64,000 nucleotides of DNA from Eggerthella lenta DSM 2243 (GTDB lineage: Bacteria > Actinomycetota > Coriobacteriia > Coriobacteriales > Eggerthellaceae): assembly GCF_000024265.1 (NCBI RefSeq), contig NC_013204.1:3166501-3230500 (forward strand), in the 5' to 3' direction. The position numbers were made by a program, and so were the translations under genes. Shown here in pieces: positions 18,857 through 26,131 of the stretch. Position 1 is the stretch's first letter, and the number at the start of each line of letters is the position of its first letter. Under the pieces are notes generated by a model that was not told the origin of the DNA, made no database searches, and saw only the letters and a list, made by a program, of their open reading frames with translations.

Positions 18857-19972
18857 CTAGAACAGAAGCATCACCGCGACCACGAAAGCAGCCGTCACCA
18901 CGAAACCGCCTGCGACGATGGCCCACACAGCAGGGCGCGCCCAGTTCAGCGTCCAACCGACGCCGAAACGCTCGGGCAGGAACAGGCTGGCATCGTCGGG
19001 GTTGCAGTAGAACACGCCGAACTTCCAATAACGGTCGTCGTCCACATGCAGCCGATCGGATGTCTGCATGTTCTTGAACACGCGCGAACCCGCCTGGCCG
19101 TACACGAGGCTGATGGCCATGGCGCCGACGCACAGCACGATAGCCGCGATCATGATGAAGACGGCTGCCTGACCCAGGTCGATCACGTTCATGAACGACA
19201 GCGGCATGGCGATCATGGCCACCGCTATCACCACGCCTCCCGCCACCAGATAGATGCTCTGCGCGCGGGCGAACAGGCCGTAGGCCAGCGCCGACGTGGC
19301 CGGCGCGCCGGGTTCGGCCCACTTCTTCGAACGAGCGATGGTCCAGTGGGAGAACACGAAACACGCGGCCATGAACCCCTGGATGAGTACCGGCATCCAC
19401 AGGATGAGCGGGGTTTTCTCAGCCCAATCGTTCACGGTGCCGTCGAAGCCCATATGCATGGGAATCATGTCGGGCATATGCACGTAACCCACCGCGCCCA
19501 CGGCGAAGGTGATGGCCATGATGGGCAGGTACAACAGGTTCCATTTGAGAGAGATGGCTCGCGGCACGGGCTGCTCGCCCACCACCGCGACAGACTCCTG
19601 CGCGTCAGCCGTCCAACCGCGCTTGGCTTTGTATGCGGACATCTTGGCGCGGAACGCCAGCATGAGCGCGTAGCCGCCTGCGGTCACCGCCAGCGACCCG
19701 ACGATCAGCGCGCCCAGCACGCCGCCTGCGTTGCCCATGGCGGCGCTCGCGAAGCCGATGACCGTGAACACCGCCGTAGCCGACCCGACGATGGCGGCGT
19801 AGCGGCGCTTGAGTCCTACGACGTACGGATCGTGCTGCTCGGAGGTGGGAACGGTGACCGTGAACACCTCGCCGCGGCGCATGAGGTACGGGGTGATGGC
19901 CATGAACGCGCCGATGACCGGCATGAGCAATGCCGTAACGGCCATTATGACGGTCGGGTCGAACCCTTCCAC
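18857..19972 (-). CDS. DUF1648/DUF5808 membrane protein
   Basis: A 371-residue membrane protein with about eight hydrophobic segments. MHMGFDGTVNDWAEKTPL is the DUF1648 signature, and the C-terminal YWKFGVFYCNPDDASLFLPE is a DUF5808 segment. Function is unknown, but such proteins are often encoded with YtrA-type GntR regulators, as here. GTG start at 19972 overlaps the GntR stop by 1 nt (TAGTG), so translation is coupled. Confidence 0.82.
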   Translation of the reverse strand: MEGFDPTVIMAVTALLMPVIGAFMAITPYLMRRGEVFTVTVPTSEQHDPYVVGLKRRYAAIVGSATAVFTVIGFASAAMGNAGGVLGALIVGSLAVTAGGYALMLAFRAKMSAYKAKRGWTADAQESVAVVGEQPVPRAISLKWNLLYLPIMAITFAVGAVGYVHMPDMIPMHMGFDGTVNDWAEKTPLILWMPVLIQGFMAACFVFSHWTIARSKKWAEPGAPATSALAYGLFARAQSIYLVAGGVVIAVAMIAMPLSFMNVIDLGQAAVFIMIAAIVLCVGAMAISLVYGQAGSRVFKNMQTSDRLHVDDDRYWKFGVFYCNPDDASLFLPERFGVGWTLNWARPAVWAIVAGGFVVTAAFVVAVMLLF

Positions 19973-20469
19973 TACAGCGCACCCCCTTTGAACGCCGGTT
20001 CGCACGAGGCGGCGCGCTCGATGTTCTCGCCCTGCGCGTCGCGGCTCGCTTGCGCAGTTCGGGCATCGGATCGTTCGCCCGCCCCGTAGGCGCGCGCGGC
20101 CTGGCGCTGCGCGCACTCCAGGAACTCGCCCCACGTGCCGCCGCGCGCCCGGTGCGCCAACGCCAGCTCGAACAGGCCGTCCTCCATCTTCGCCAGCTCG
20201 ATTTGGGCGCGGTCGGCCCGATCGTCCTCGCACGGGTCGGCGATGTAGGCGCCCGATCGGCCGCGCATCAGCACGTAGCCCTCGTCGCGCAGCACGGCGT
20301 ACGCCTTGTTCACCGTGTGCAGGTTGATGCCCAAGTCGCTAGCCAGCGCGCGAACGGATGGCAACGCCGTGCCGGGCACCAGCTCGCCCGTGGCGATGGC
20401 CGCGATGATCTGGCTGCGTATCTGCAGGTACAGCGGTTCTTCCGACTTCTGATCGATGCGAATAACCAT
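19972..20469 (-). CDS. GntR family (YtrA subfamily) regulator
   Basis: A 165-residue regulator. Residues 3-75 are a GntR winged helix (PLYLQIRSQIIAAIATGELV...LPSVRALASDLGINLHTVNKAY). The short C-terminal part is the helical YtrA type, with no large effector domain. YtrA repressors usually control their own operon of ABC and membrane genes, exactly the genes around it. ATG at 20469 preferred over GTG six nt upstream because GGGAGAAGG is then 7 nt away. A perfect TGTTATA-N7-TATAACA palindrome before the ABC ATPase gene is a candidate operator. Confidence 0.9.
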   Translation of the reverse strand: MVIRIDQKSEEPLYLQIRSQIIAAIATGELVPGTALPSVRALASDLGINLHTVNKAYAVLRDEGYVLMRGRSGAYIADPCEDDRADRAQIELAKMEDGLFELALAHRARGGTWGEFLECAQRQAARAYGAGERSDARTAQASRDAQGENIERAASCEPAFKGGAL

Positions 20470-20585
20470 ACGCACGCCTTCTCCCTTTCGTTTCCTCGTC
20501 GTATTGTAGCGCGCGCAACCGAGAGGCGGCGATCGCGCAGGCGATTATCGTCTCGCACATTCGTCCTCCGCGCCGCCTTGAGCGA

Positions 20586-22175
20586 CTACGCCCTCAGCCC
20601 CCGCTTCACCGCGCCGCGGTACGCCGCGACGGAGACCGCGGCCGCCAGAAGCGCCAGCACGAGCGACGCGCCCACGCCTAGCAACGTCGTGACGCCCATG
20701 CCGAGGACGCAGAACACCATGCCGATCATGATCACGGCGAACACCGGAACGCCGCGCTTCACCGGCTCGTACACGCTGGTCCAGTCGTACTTCGGGCTGC
20801 GCGCGTCAAGCGCCAGTCCCAGACATGCCGCCAGCATGCTGGCCGCAAGCGGCACCGCGAACAGCGCTGCGACAGACAGGGCGTCCAGCGGCAGCGACAC
20901 CGCCATGAGCACGGCCGACACCGCGAGGCACTGCACGGCGATGGCCAAGTTGACGGCCACCTTCGCTCCCAGCACCGTCGCCGGCGACACGGGAGCCGTC
21001 AGCATGAGCCAACGCGCCGAGCCCTCGAGCGAAACCGACGCGGCCGTCGTGGACGAGATAGCGCAGAAGAACGCGAGCGCCCACGGAAGCAGCGCGCCGA
21101 CGAACGGCGCGTACGCGGGCGGCAGCAAATCGAGCGACAGCATCCCCGTGGCAGAGCCCACCGCCACCGCGACGGCTGCAACCAGCACCAGCACGTAGCC
21201 TATGCACGCGTTCATGAAGTAGATGGGCGTGGCGGCCAAAAGCCGCAGCTCCTTCACCATGAGCGCGCGGAAGGGCGTGGACGACTTCGCACCCGCGCCC
21301 TTATCGCCGTCGAACGAGAACGTCCCGCGCGGCCTGGACGACATGAGCAGCGAGTTCACCGGCACGAATAGGCGCACGACCAGCGCAAACACTGCCGCCG
21401 CAGCCGCGATGTTGACCGCAGCGAAGGCGGCGAACTGCACGAGGTCGCCCTGCACGATGCCTGCAGTCGCCCATGCGGCCGGCGGGAAGATGGCCGCGAG
21501 CTGCCCCGTCAGCTGGGCGCCGAGCGCACTCAACGCCGCCAGGTCGTCGGATTGGCCGGACAGCGCGAACGAGCCGAACACCGCCGCCAGCGTGGCGGCC
21601 AGCGTCAGCACGATGACCGCGACGTTCGCGTGCTTGAAGCGCGAGGACACCGCAGCGATCAGCACCGCCAGCACGACGGCCGCGGCCAGGGGCAGAAGCG
21701 GCGCCAGCACGATGGACAGCGCCATGCACGCGACCCCGACCGCCGACACCCCGGCAGCCGACGCGTACACGGCGAAAGCCGGCACCATCACCAGCACGCC
21801 GAACAGCAGGCTCATGGCGTACAGCGATGCGATACGCGACAACACCACCGACGACGTGGGCACGGGAAGCGACATCACCAGGTCGTAGTCCTTGAAGCCG
21901 AACAGCACGCCGTTCGTTTTGAGGAACGCCGCAACCGCGCCGGCGATCGCGCCCACCAGCACCGCGACCAGGGGAACGGCTTCGGCCAAGCCGATTTGGA
22001 CGAGCCCCTGCGCCACGCCCGCCGAGTACGCCGAAGCGAACAGCACCACGGCCGCCACGACCAGCGCCGCAAGCGCCAGCGTGCGCTTCGCCTTCGCGGG
22101 GTCGGCGTGCAGCGTCTTGTTGATGCCGAACAGCCCTAGCAGCTGTATCTTCAGCAGCAGAATGAACGGTTTCAT
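20586..22175 (-). CDS. ABC transporter permease-like membrane protein
   Basis: A 529-residue protein with about 12 hydrophobic segments and little else. It starts 10 bp after the ATPase stop on the same strand, so it is the probable membrane partner. The arrangement (FLLGxNK-like N-terminus, large six-plus-six helix layout) resembles ABC-2-type exporters; substrate unknown. Downstream in the same direction come GntR and the DUF1648 protein, giving a likely four-gene operon. Confidence 0.78.
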   Translation of the reverse strand: MKPFILLLKIQLLGLFGINKTLHADPAKAKRTLALAALVVAAVVLFASAYSAGVAQGLVQIGLAEAVPLVAVLVGAIAGAVAAFLKTNGVLFGFKDYDLVMSLPVPTSSVVLSRIASLYAMSLLFGVLVMVPAFAVYASAAGVSAVGVACMALSIVLAPLLPLAAAVVLAVLIAAVSSRFKHANVAVIVLTLAATLAAVFGSFALSGQSDDLAALSALGAQLTGQLAAIFPPAAWATAGIVQGDLVQFAAFAAVNIAAAAAVFALVVRLFVPVNSLLMSSRPRGTFSFDGDKGAGAKSSTPFRALMVKELRLLAATPIYFMNACIGYVLVLVAAVAVAVGSATGMLSLDLLPPAYAPFVGALLPWALAFFCAISSTTAASVSLEGSARWLMLTAPVSPATVLGAKVAVNLAIAVQCLAVSAVLMAVSLPLDALSVAALFAVPLAASMLAACLGLALDARSPKYDWTSVYEPVKRGVPVFAVIMIGMVFCVLGMGVTTLLGVGASLVLALLAAAVSVAAYRGAVKRGLRA

Positions 22176-22185
22176 GGCAAACCCC

Positions 22186-22929
22186 CTACGCGTTCCGGTC
22201 GATCATGTCGAGGAACACGTCCTCCAGGCTCTCGTCGCCCACCACGTCGGCCGTCGGGCCGCATGCGCGCAGCGTGCCCTGCTTGATGATGGCCACCTTG
22301 TTGCACAGCTTCTCCACCACTTCCAGCACGTGGCTGGAGAAGAACACGGCCGAGCCGCCATCGGCCAGCTCGCGCAGCATCTCCTTCACGTGGAAGGACG
22401 CCTCGGGGTCGAGACCGACGAACGGCTCGTCCAGCACCAGCAGTGTCGGTTGGTGCACGAGCGCGCCGATGAGCACCAGCTTCTGGCGCATGCCGTGCGA
22501 GTACGAGGAGATGAGGTCGCCCAGCGCCGAGGTGAGGCTCAGCCGGTCCGCGTACGCCCGGATGCGGCGTTCACGCACGTCGGCGGGCACCTCGAAGATG
22601 TCCGAAAGGTAGTTGAGATACTGAATGCCCGTGAGGAACTCGTAGATGTCGGGGTTGTCGGGCACGTAGGCGGTCATGCGCTTGCAGGCCAGCGCGTCGG
22701 TTTTCACCGACTGACCTGCGATGCGGATGTCGCCCTCGTCGAAGCCCGTCACGCCCACGATAGCGCGGATGAGCGTGGTTTTGCCGGCGCCGTTGTGGCC
22801 GACGAATCCGAAAATGTCGCCCGGCATGACGTCGAGCGTCACATCGTCCACCGCCCGTTTCGCGCCGAACGCCTTCACCACATGGTTGACCGAAAGCACC
22901 GGAGCGGCCTTCTTCTGTTCTGCCGTCAT
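22186..22929 (-). CDS. ABC transporter ATP-binding protein
   Basis: A 247-residue nucleotide-binding domain with Walker A GHNGAGKTT, the signature region ISSYSHGMRQKL and Walker B LLVLDEPFVGLD. The signature is the SHGM-type variant common in ABC-2 exporters. It couples ATP hydrolysis to the permease encoded immediately downstream. First gene of the operon, with a palindromic operator candidate at 22988-23008 in the region shared with the CPBP gene. Confidence 0.92.
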   Translation of the reverse strand: MTAEQKKAAPVLSVNHVVKAFGAKRAVDDVTLDVMPGDIFGFVGHNGAGKTTLIRAIVGVTGFDEGDIRIAGQSVKTDALACKRMTAYVPDNPDIYEFLTGIQYLNYLSDIFEVPADVRERRIRAYADRLSLTSALGDLISSYSHGMRQKLVLIGALVHQPTLLVLDEPFVGLDPEASFHVKEMLRELADGGSAVFFSSHVLEVVEKLCNKVAIIKQGTLRACGPTADVVGDESLEDVFLDMIDRNA

Positions 22930-22987
22930 GCGCGTTTCCTTCCCTATCCGCGATCCGTTCGCGGTTGTTGACCTTCCCGCGGTTGTT

Positions 22988-23008
22988 TGTTATATTTATG
23001 CTATAACA
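22988..23008. promoter_or_regulatory. candidate YtrA/GntR operator
   Basis: TGTTATA (22988-22994) and TATAACA (23002-23008) are perfect 7-bp arms with a 7-bp spacer, in the region between the divergent ABC operon and the CPBP gene. AT-rich against a GC-rich background, fitting a promoter/operator. Confidence 0.55.
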
Positions 23009-23545
23009 GATGGAACAAAGATGCAAGAGCCGTGCTGGGGATCGGATTCAGGAGAGACAAGGGGCGCTAGCATGAAGCGGATTTCTATTTTCTTGGCGAT
23101 CACGTTCATATTGACCTGGGCGTACGAGTTCGGGGTGGTGTATCCGATATCGTCGGGAGCGCTCGTGGGCGTTCCTCCGGTCGCCGCGCAGTTCGCCACC
23201 GGCGCCGCCATGTTCTTCCCCGCCCTGGGCGTGCTCATCACGCGCCTCGTCACGCGCGAGGGATTCAAGAACAGCCTCATCAAGCCGCGCGGGTTCAAGA
23301 AATCCCTGCCGTGGTTCGTCGTCGCCTGGTTCGGTCCCGCCCTGCTGGCCGCCATCGGCGCGGCGGTGTACTTTCTGGCGTTCCCGCAGGATTTCGACCC
23401 CAGCATGTCGACCATCGTCGCCACGCAACAGCAGGCCGCAGCGGCGGCGGGCGCGGGCGACGTCTCCGCCGACCAAGTGCGCGCCATGCTGCTGGCCCAG
23501 CTGCCTTTCGCCGTGTTCCTGGGCCCCGCGCTCAACATCTTCACG

Positions 23546-23553
23546 ACGTTCGG
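23546..23553. repeat. IS target site duplication, left copy
   Basis: ACGTTCGG, repeated exactly at 24888-24895 on the other side of the element. Confidence 0.85.
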
Positions 23554-23583
23554 GGGTTATAGGCAAGAAAGTGTGTCCAGAGC

Positions 23584-24702
23584 CTAATCGTAATCCATGC
23601 GATAAGGGCCGCTTGCATGCAGGTCATTCCATTGCACAGCAGTGCCCCAGCGCCCCACCGCTTCATCTTTTTCGCTAGCTTCGGCAGCTGCTCGATAAAA
23701 CTCAGCAATCAGGACGTCCGTCGGCATTTCCTTCAGGATCTCTTTCGGGCTTGCACGGGCTTCAAGGTCCATATAGCACCACCAGAACGCCGCCTTGACG
23801 CGCCTCGTCAGCCTCAATCCCCGATGCTCTCGCAGCATGTGGCGGATCTGGGCGTTCACGCCGCCTTCGATCCTGTTCGTAGTCGCCGGAACAGGTCCTC
23901 CCTCGAGCAAGCCTTCGTCGAGATAGGTGAATAGGGTACCGGCCCTACAAAGCTTCAGAAGCCCGCCGCGCGCAGTGCGCAGCCTCTCGTGCTTGTAGCG
24001 GATCCGCCCGTCAACCACCTCTTTTTCCTTTAGGAATCCTTCCCATGCCGTGCACCAATTAGAGAAGCCCGCAAGCCACTCCGCAGCTTCGTTGAGGCTA
24101 CCTATGCGCATGAGCTTCTTGGCGATGCCATAGAGCTCAACGCCCGCCTGGAGCCGCGGCCTGGTCGTGGTCTGGCGCTTCACCTGACAGAACGCATGGA
24201 AGACGCAGCGCTGCACGCGTGTGTTCGGCCACACGGCGCGTCTCGCCTTCTCGAACCCCTTTCCGCCATCGGTAATCACGACGTCGGGAGGGGCTATGCG
24301 CGCCATGAGCGCCGCCCACGCCTGCGCGTTCTCGCTTCTCGCTAGATGCCAGCCGATCACGTGCTTCTCGGTGCAGGCGATCATAATCACGACGTCGCGC
24401 CCCAGCCAAAGGCCATCCACCTCCACCACGTGGTGGACCTCGTCACAGACAGGAGCCACGGGCCACAGGTCCCAGAACTTATTCGTGAGATGCCGGAAGG
24501 TGCGTCCGGGCATGCCGAACTCGCCTTGGGTCTTTTTCGAGAGCAGCCACCTCAGGAACAGCTCTAGCAGTTTAGGCTCGTTGTCGTAACGTTGCGTGGT
24601 GGATGCGCCGCATGCCTTGCAGCGCCAACGAGTCGCCCCCGACGAGGTCTTCCCGTTGCGTTTCGTGTCGCCCCCGCACGCAGGGCACAGTATCTTCTTC
24701 AT
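23584..24702 (-). CDS. IS256/IS1249-type transposase
   Basis: A 372-residue DDE transposase. An N-terminal zinc ribbon (CPACGG and CKACGA, residues 5-34) is typical of the IS1249 group. DDE candidates are Asp in VEVDGLWLGRD, Asp in VITDGGKGFEKA, and Glu in TNRIEGGVNAQIR, with the CVFHAF segment between them. The protein is full length without frameshift, so the element may still be active. The start at 24702 lies 185 bp inside the right end and the stop 30 bp inside the left end. Confidence 0.9.
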   Translation of the reverse strand: MKKILCPACGGDTKRNGKTSSGATRWRCKACGASTTQRYDNEPKLLELFLRWLLSKKTQGEFGMPGRTFRHLTNKFWDLWPVAPVCDEVHHVVEVDGLWLGRDVVIMIACTEKHVIGWHLARSENAQAWAALMARIAPPDVVITDGGKGFEKARRAVWPNTRVQRCVFHAFCQVKRQTTTRPRLQAGVELYGIAKKLMRIGSLNEAAEWLAGFSNWCTAWEGFLKEKEVVDGRIRYKHERLRTARGGLLKLCRAGTLFTYLDEGLLEGGPVPATTNRIEGGVNAQIRHMLREHRGLRLTRRVKAAFWWCYMDLEARASPKEILKEMPTDVLIAEFYRAAAEASEKDEAVGRWGTAVQWNDLHASGPYRMDYD

Positions 24703-24746
24703 CCCGTGATTGAACCACGGAATTTAAGAGGGCGGTTTACGGCCTC

Positions 24747-24879
24747 TGACCTGCGGTGTCAAGTCGAAAGCGGACACACATTCTTGCCAGGCACTTAAAC
24801 CTGCCTCCGAAATTTAAACGATGGTTTATCGAGGGTTTGACCTGCCCTTACACCCCTAAAACGGACACACTTTCTTGCC
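24747..24879 (+). repeat. duplicated right end of the IS
   Basis: TGACCTGC and CGGACACAC(A/T)TTCTTGCC recur at 24747-24788 and 24838-24879 with the same 24-nt internal spacing; AATTTAA and GGTTTA upstream of each also recur. The right terminus is thus present as two imperfect tandem copies about 91 bp apart. Only the outer copy has the full terminal inverted repeat. Confidence 0.75.
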
Positions 24880-24887
24880 TATAACCC

Positions 24888-24895
24888 ACGTTCGG
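24888..24895. repeat. IS target site duplication, right copy
   Basis: ACGTTCGG, identical to 23546-23553. Confidence 0.85.
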
Positions 24896-25397
24896 CGAGG
24901 AGTGGGGCTGGCGCGGCTACCTGGTGCCGAAGACGGCTGCGCGCCTGCGCATCGTGCCGACGCTGCTGGTCACGGGCGTGATCTGGGGTTTGTGGCACGC
25001 GCCGCTCACCATCATCGGGCACAACTACGGCGTGGGGTATCCCGGCTGGCCATTCGCCGGCATCGCTGCCATGTGCGTGTTCTGCACGGCGCTTGGAATC
25101 TTCCTCACCTACGTCACTGTGCGCACGGGCAGCTGCTTGGCGGCGGCTGTCGGCCACGGTGCGATCAACGCGTTCGTCAGCGCGGGTATCATGTTCTCGC
25201 TCACGGGCGGCAACCCCTTCGTGGGACCCATGCCCGTGGGCATCGTCGGCGGCAGCGCGTTCATCGTGGTCGCGGCCCTCATGCTGTGGGATATGCACCG
25301 CCGCGAGAAAGCCGGCACCCTCGCTATGCCGCAGGCGGGCCTGCCCGACGACATGACGAAAGCCGACCTCGCCCGCACGGCAAGCTAGCATACGCGC

Positions 25398-25520
25398 CTA
25401 CCGCTTGATCACCGGGCAGACGACGGCGCTGACGGCGGGCAGCGCCGCGCACAGGTAGAGGGCGGACAGCGCCGAGGCCGATGCGTCGACGAGCGCGCCC
25501 GCCAACCCGTCACCCCAAGA
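25398..25520 (-). pseudogene. C-terminal remnant of a membrane transporter (MFS-like)
   Basis: The last ~40 codons of this minus-strand frame encode GLAGALVDASASALSALYLC, AALPAVSAVVCPVIKR, a hydrophobic helix with a short basic tail like the end of an MFS protein. Upstream the frame runs through a parS site and low-similarity sequence, so the rest of the gene is gone. Identity as MFS is a guess. Confidence 0.4.
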
Positions 25521-25577
25521 AAGCGAACCGGAACCCAAACCCCCTTGCTCAGCATCGAACGGGATAACAAGAACGGA

Positions 25578-25593
25578 TGTTTCACGTGAAACA
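25578..25593. other. parS: parS centromere site (ParB binding)
   Basis: TGTTTCACGTGAAACA, perfect 16/16 match to parS, in the gene-poor region after the CPBP pseudogene. Confidence 0.92.
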
Positions 25594-25814
25594 TCCCGCC
25601 GCACTTGGTGCGGTCGCCGCGCACCAAGAAGAAGTGAGGGCGGGGTCGAGCTCGCGCTTTGCTCTTCGAACGCTACGGCCGGCGCCCTCCTCCCCTGCGC
25701 CTGCGCGGGATCCGCGGACGCAAAGGGCGTCGGCGCAGTACGCACCCATTCATCTGCGCAAGCACAGCCTCGCATCATTTCGCGTCGCGAGGCTCGAACC
25801 GATTTCAAGGACCC

Positions 25815-25971
25815 CTCTGCAACTTTTTCGACTTCGTGGCAGGCTTCAGGGTCGAAAACGATCTTCCGGATGATCGATCGACTGCAACCAATCGAGAAGC
25901 TCTTGGAAAACCCCTGGTCGGCGCTTTCGGCGGCTTCCTCAACCTGCCACGAAGTCGAAAAAGTTGCAGAG
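25815..25971. repeat. 29-bp perfect inverted repeats around a 99-bp core
   Basis: Arms 25815-25843 and 25943-25971 are exact reverse complements (arm contains CTTTTTCGACTTCGTGGCAG). The 99-bp core has no gene. It could be a small non-autonomous element or form a large RNA/DNA hairpin. Confidence 0.75.
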
Positions 25972-26038
25972 AAGCTCGATTTTTCTACTCGAGCTGCACG
26001 AGCGGGAGGCTGGCAGAAGGACCCCTGCCATCCGAGTA

Positions 26039-26054
26039 CGCTTCACATGAAACA
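26039..26054. other. degenerate parS-like site
   Basis: CGCTTCACATGAAACA matches 13 of 16 parS positions, with the right half intact but for one base. It lies 461 bp from the perfect site at 25578. Binding by ParB is uncertain. Confidence 0.3.
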
Positions 26055-26131
26055 CCCCGCCGTCGTTGCAGGCGGCACGCGGCGTAGGAGGGACGCCCCG
26101 AAACGGAACGCCCCTCCTCAAGATCGCCGCG

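Larger units (their letters stand above)
23554..24887 (-). mobile_element. IS256-family (IS1249-like) insertion sequence
   Basis: A 1334-bp element with perfect 25-bp terminal inverted repeats (23554-23578 and 24863-24887; outer end GGGTTATAGGCAAGAAAG) and an 8-bp duplication ACGTTCGG on both sides. It carries one transposase gene on the minus strand. The length of the target duplication fits the IS256 family. The right end contains a second, imperfect copy of the terminal sequence. Confidence 0.9.
23072..25388 (+). pseudogene. CPBP intramembrane protease, split by an insertion sequence
   Basis: Joining 23072-23553 to 24896-25388, and so removing the IS and one copy of the 8-bp target repeat, restores an uninterrupted 324-residue CPBP (Abi) family protein. 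The insertion falls inside the catalytic motif: FG is before the element, EEWGWRGYL after it. The other active-site motifs, GLWHAPL and GHGAINAF, are intact on the right. The left fragment reads into the IS and stops after ten extra residues. CPBP proteins are membrane glutamyl proteases (CAAX/bacteriocin immunity related). The intact halves imply recent insertion. Confidence 0.88.
25389..26131. other. 743-bp gene-poor region with parS and inverted repeats
   Basis: Between the CPBP pseudogene and the molybdopterin gene no convincing intact gene is seen. It holds the transporter remnant, a perfect parS (25578-25593), 29-bp inverted repeats (25815-25971) and a degenerate parS-like site (26039-26054). 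The open frames here lack recognisable features. Confidence 0.6.
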
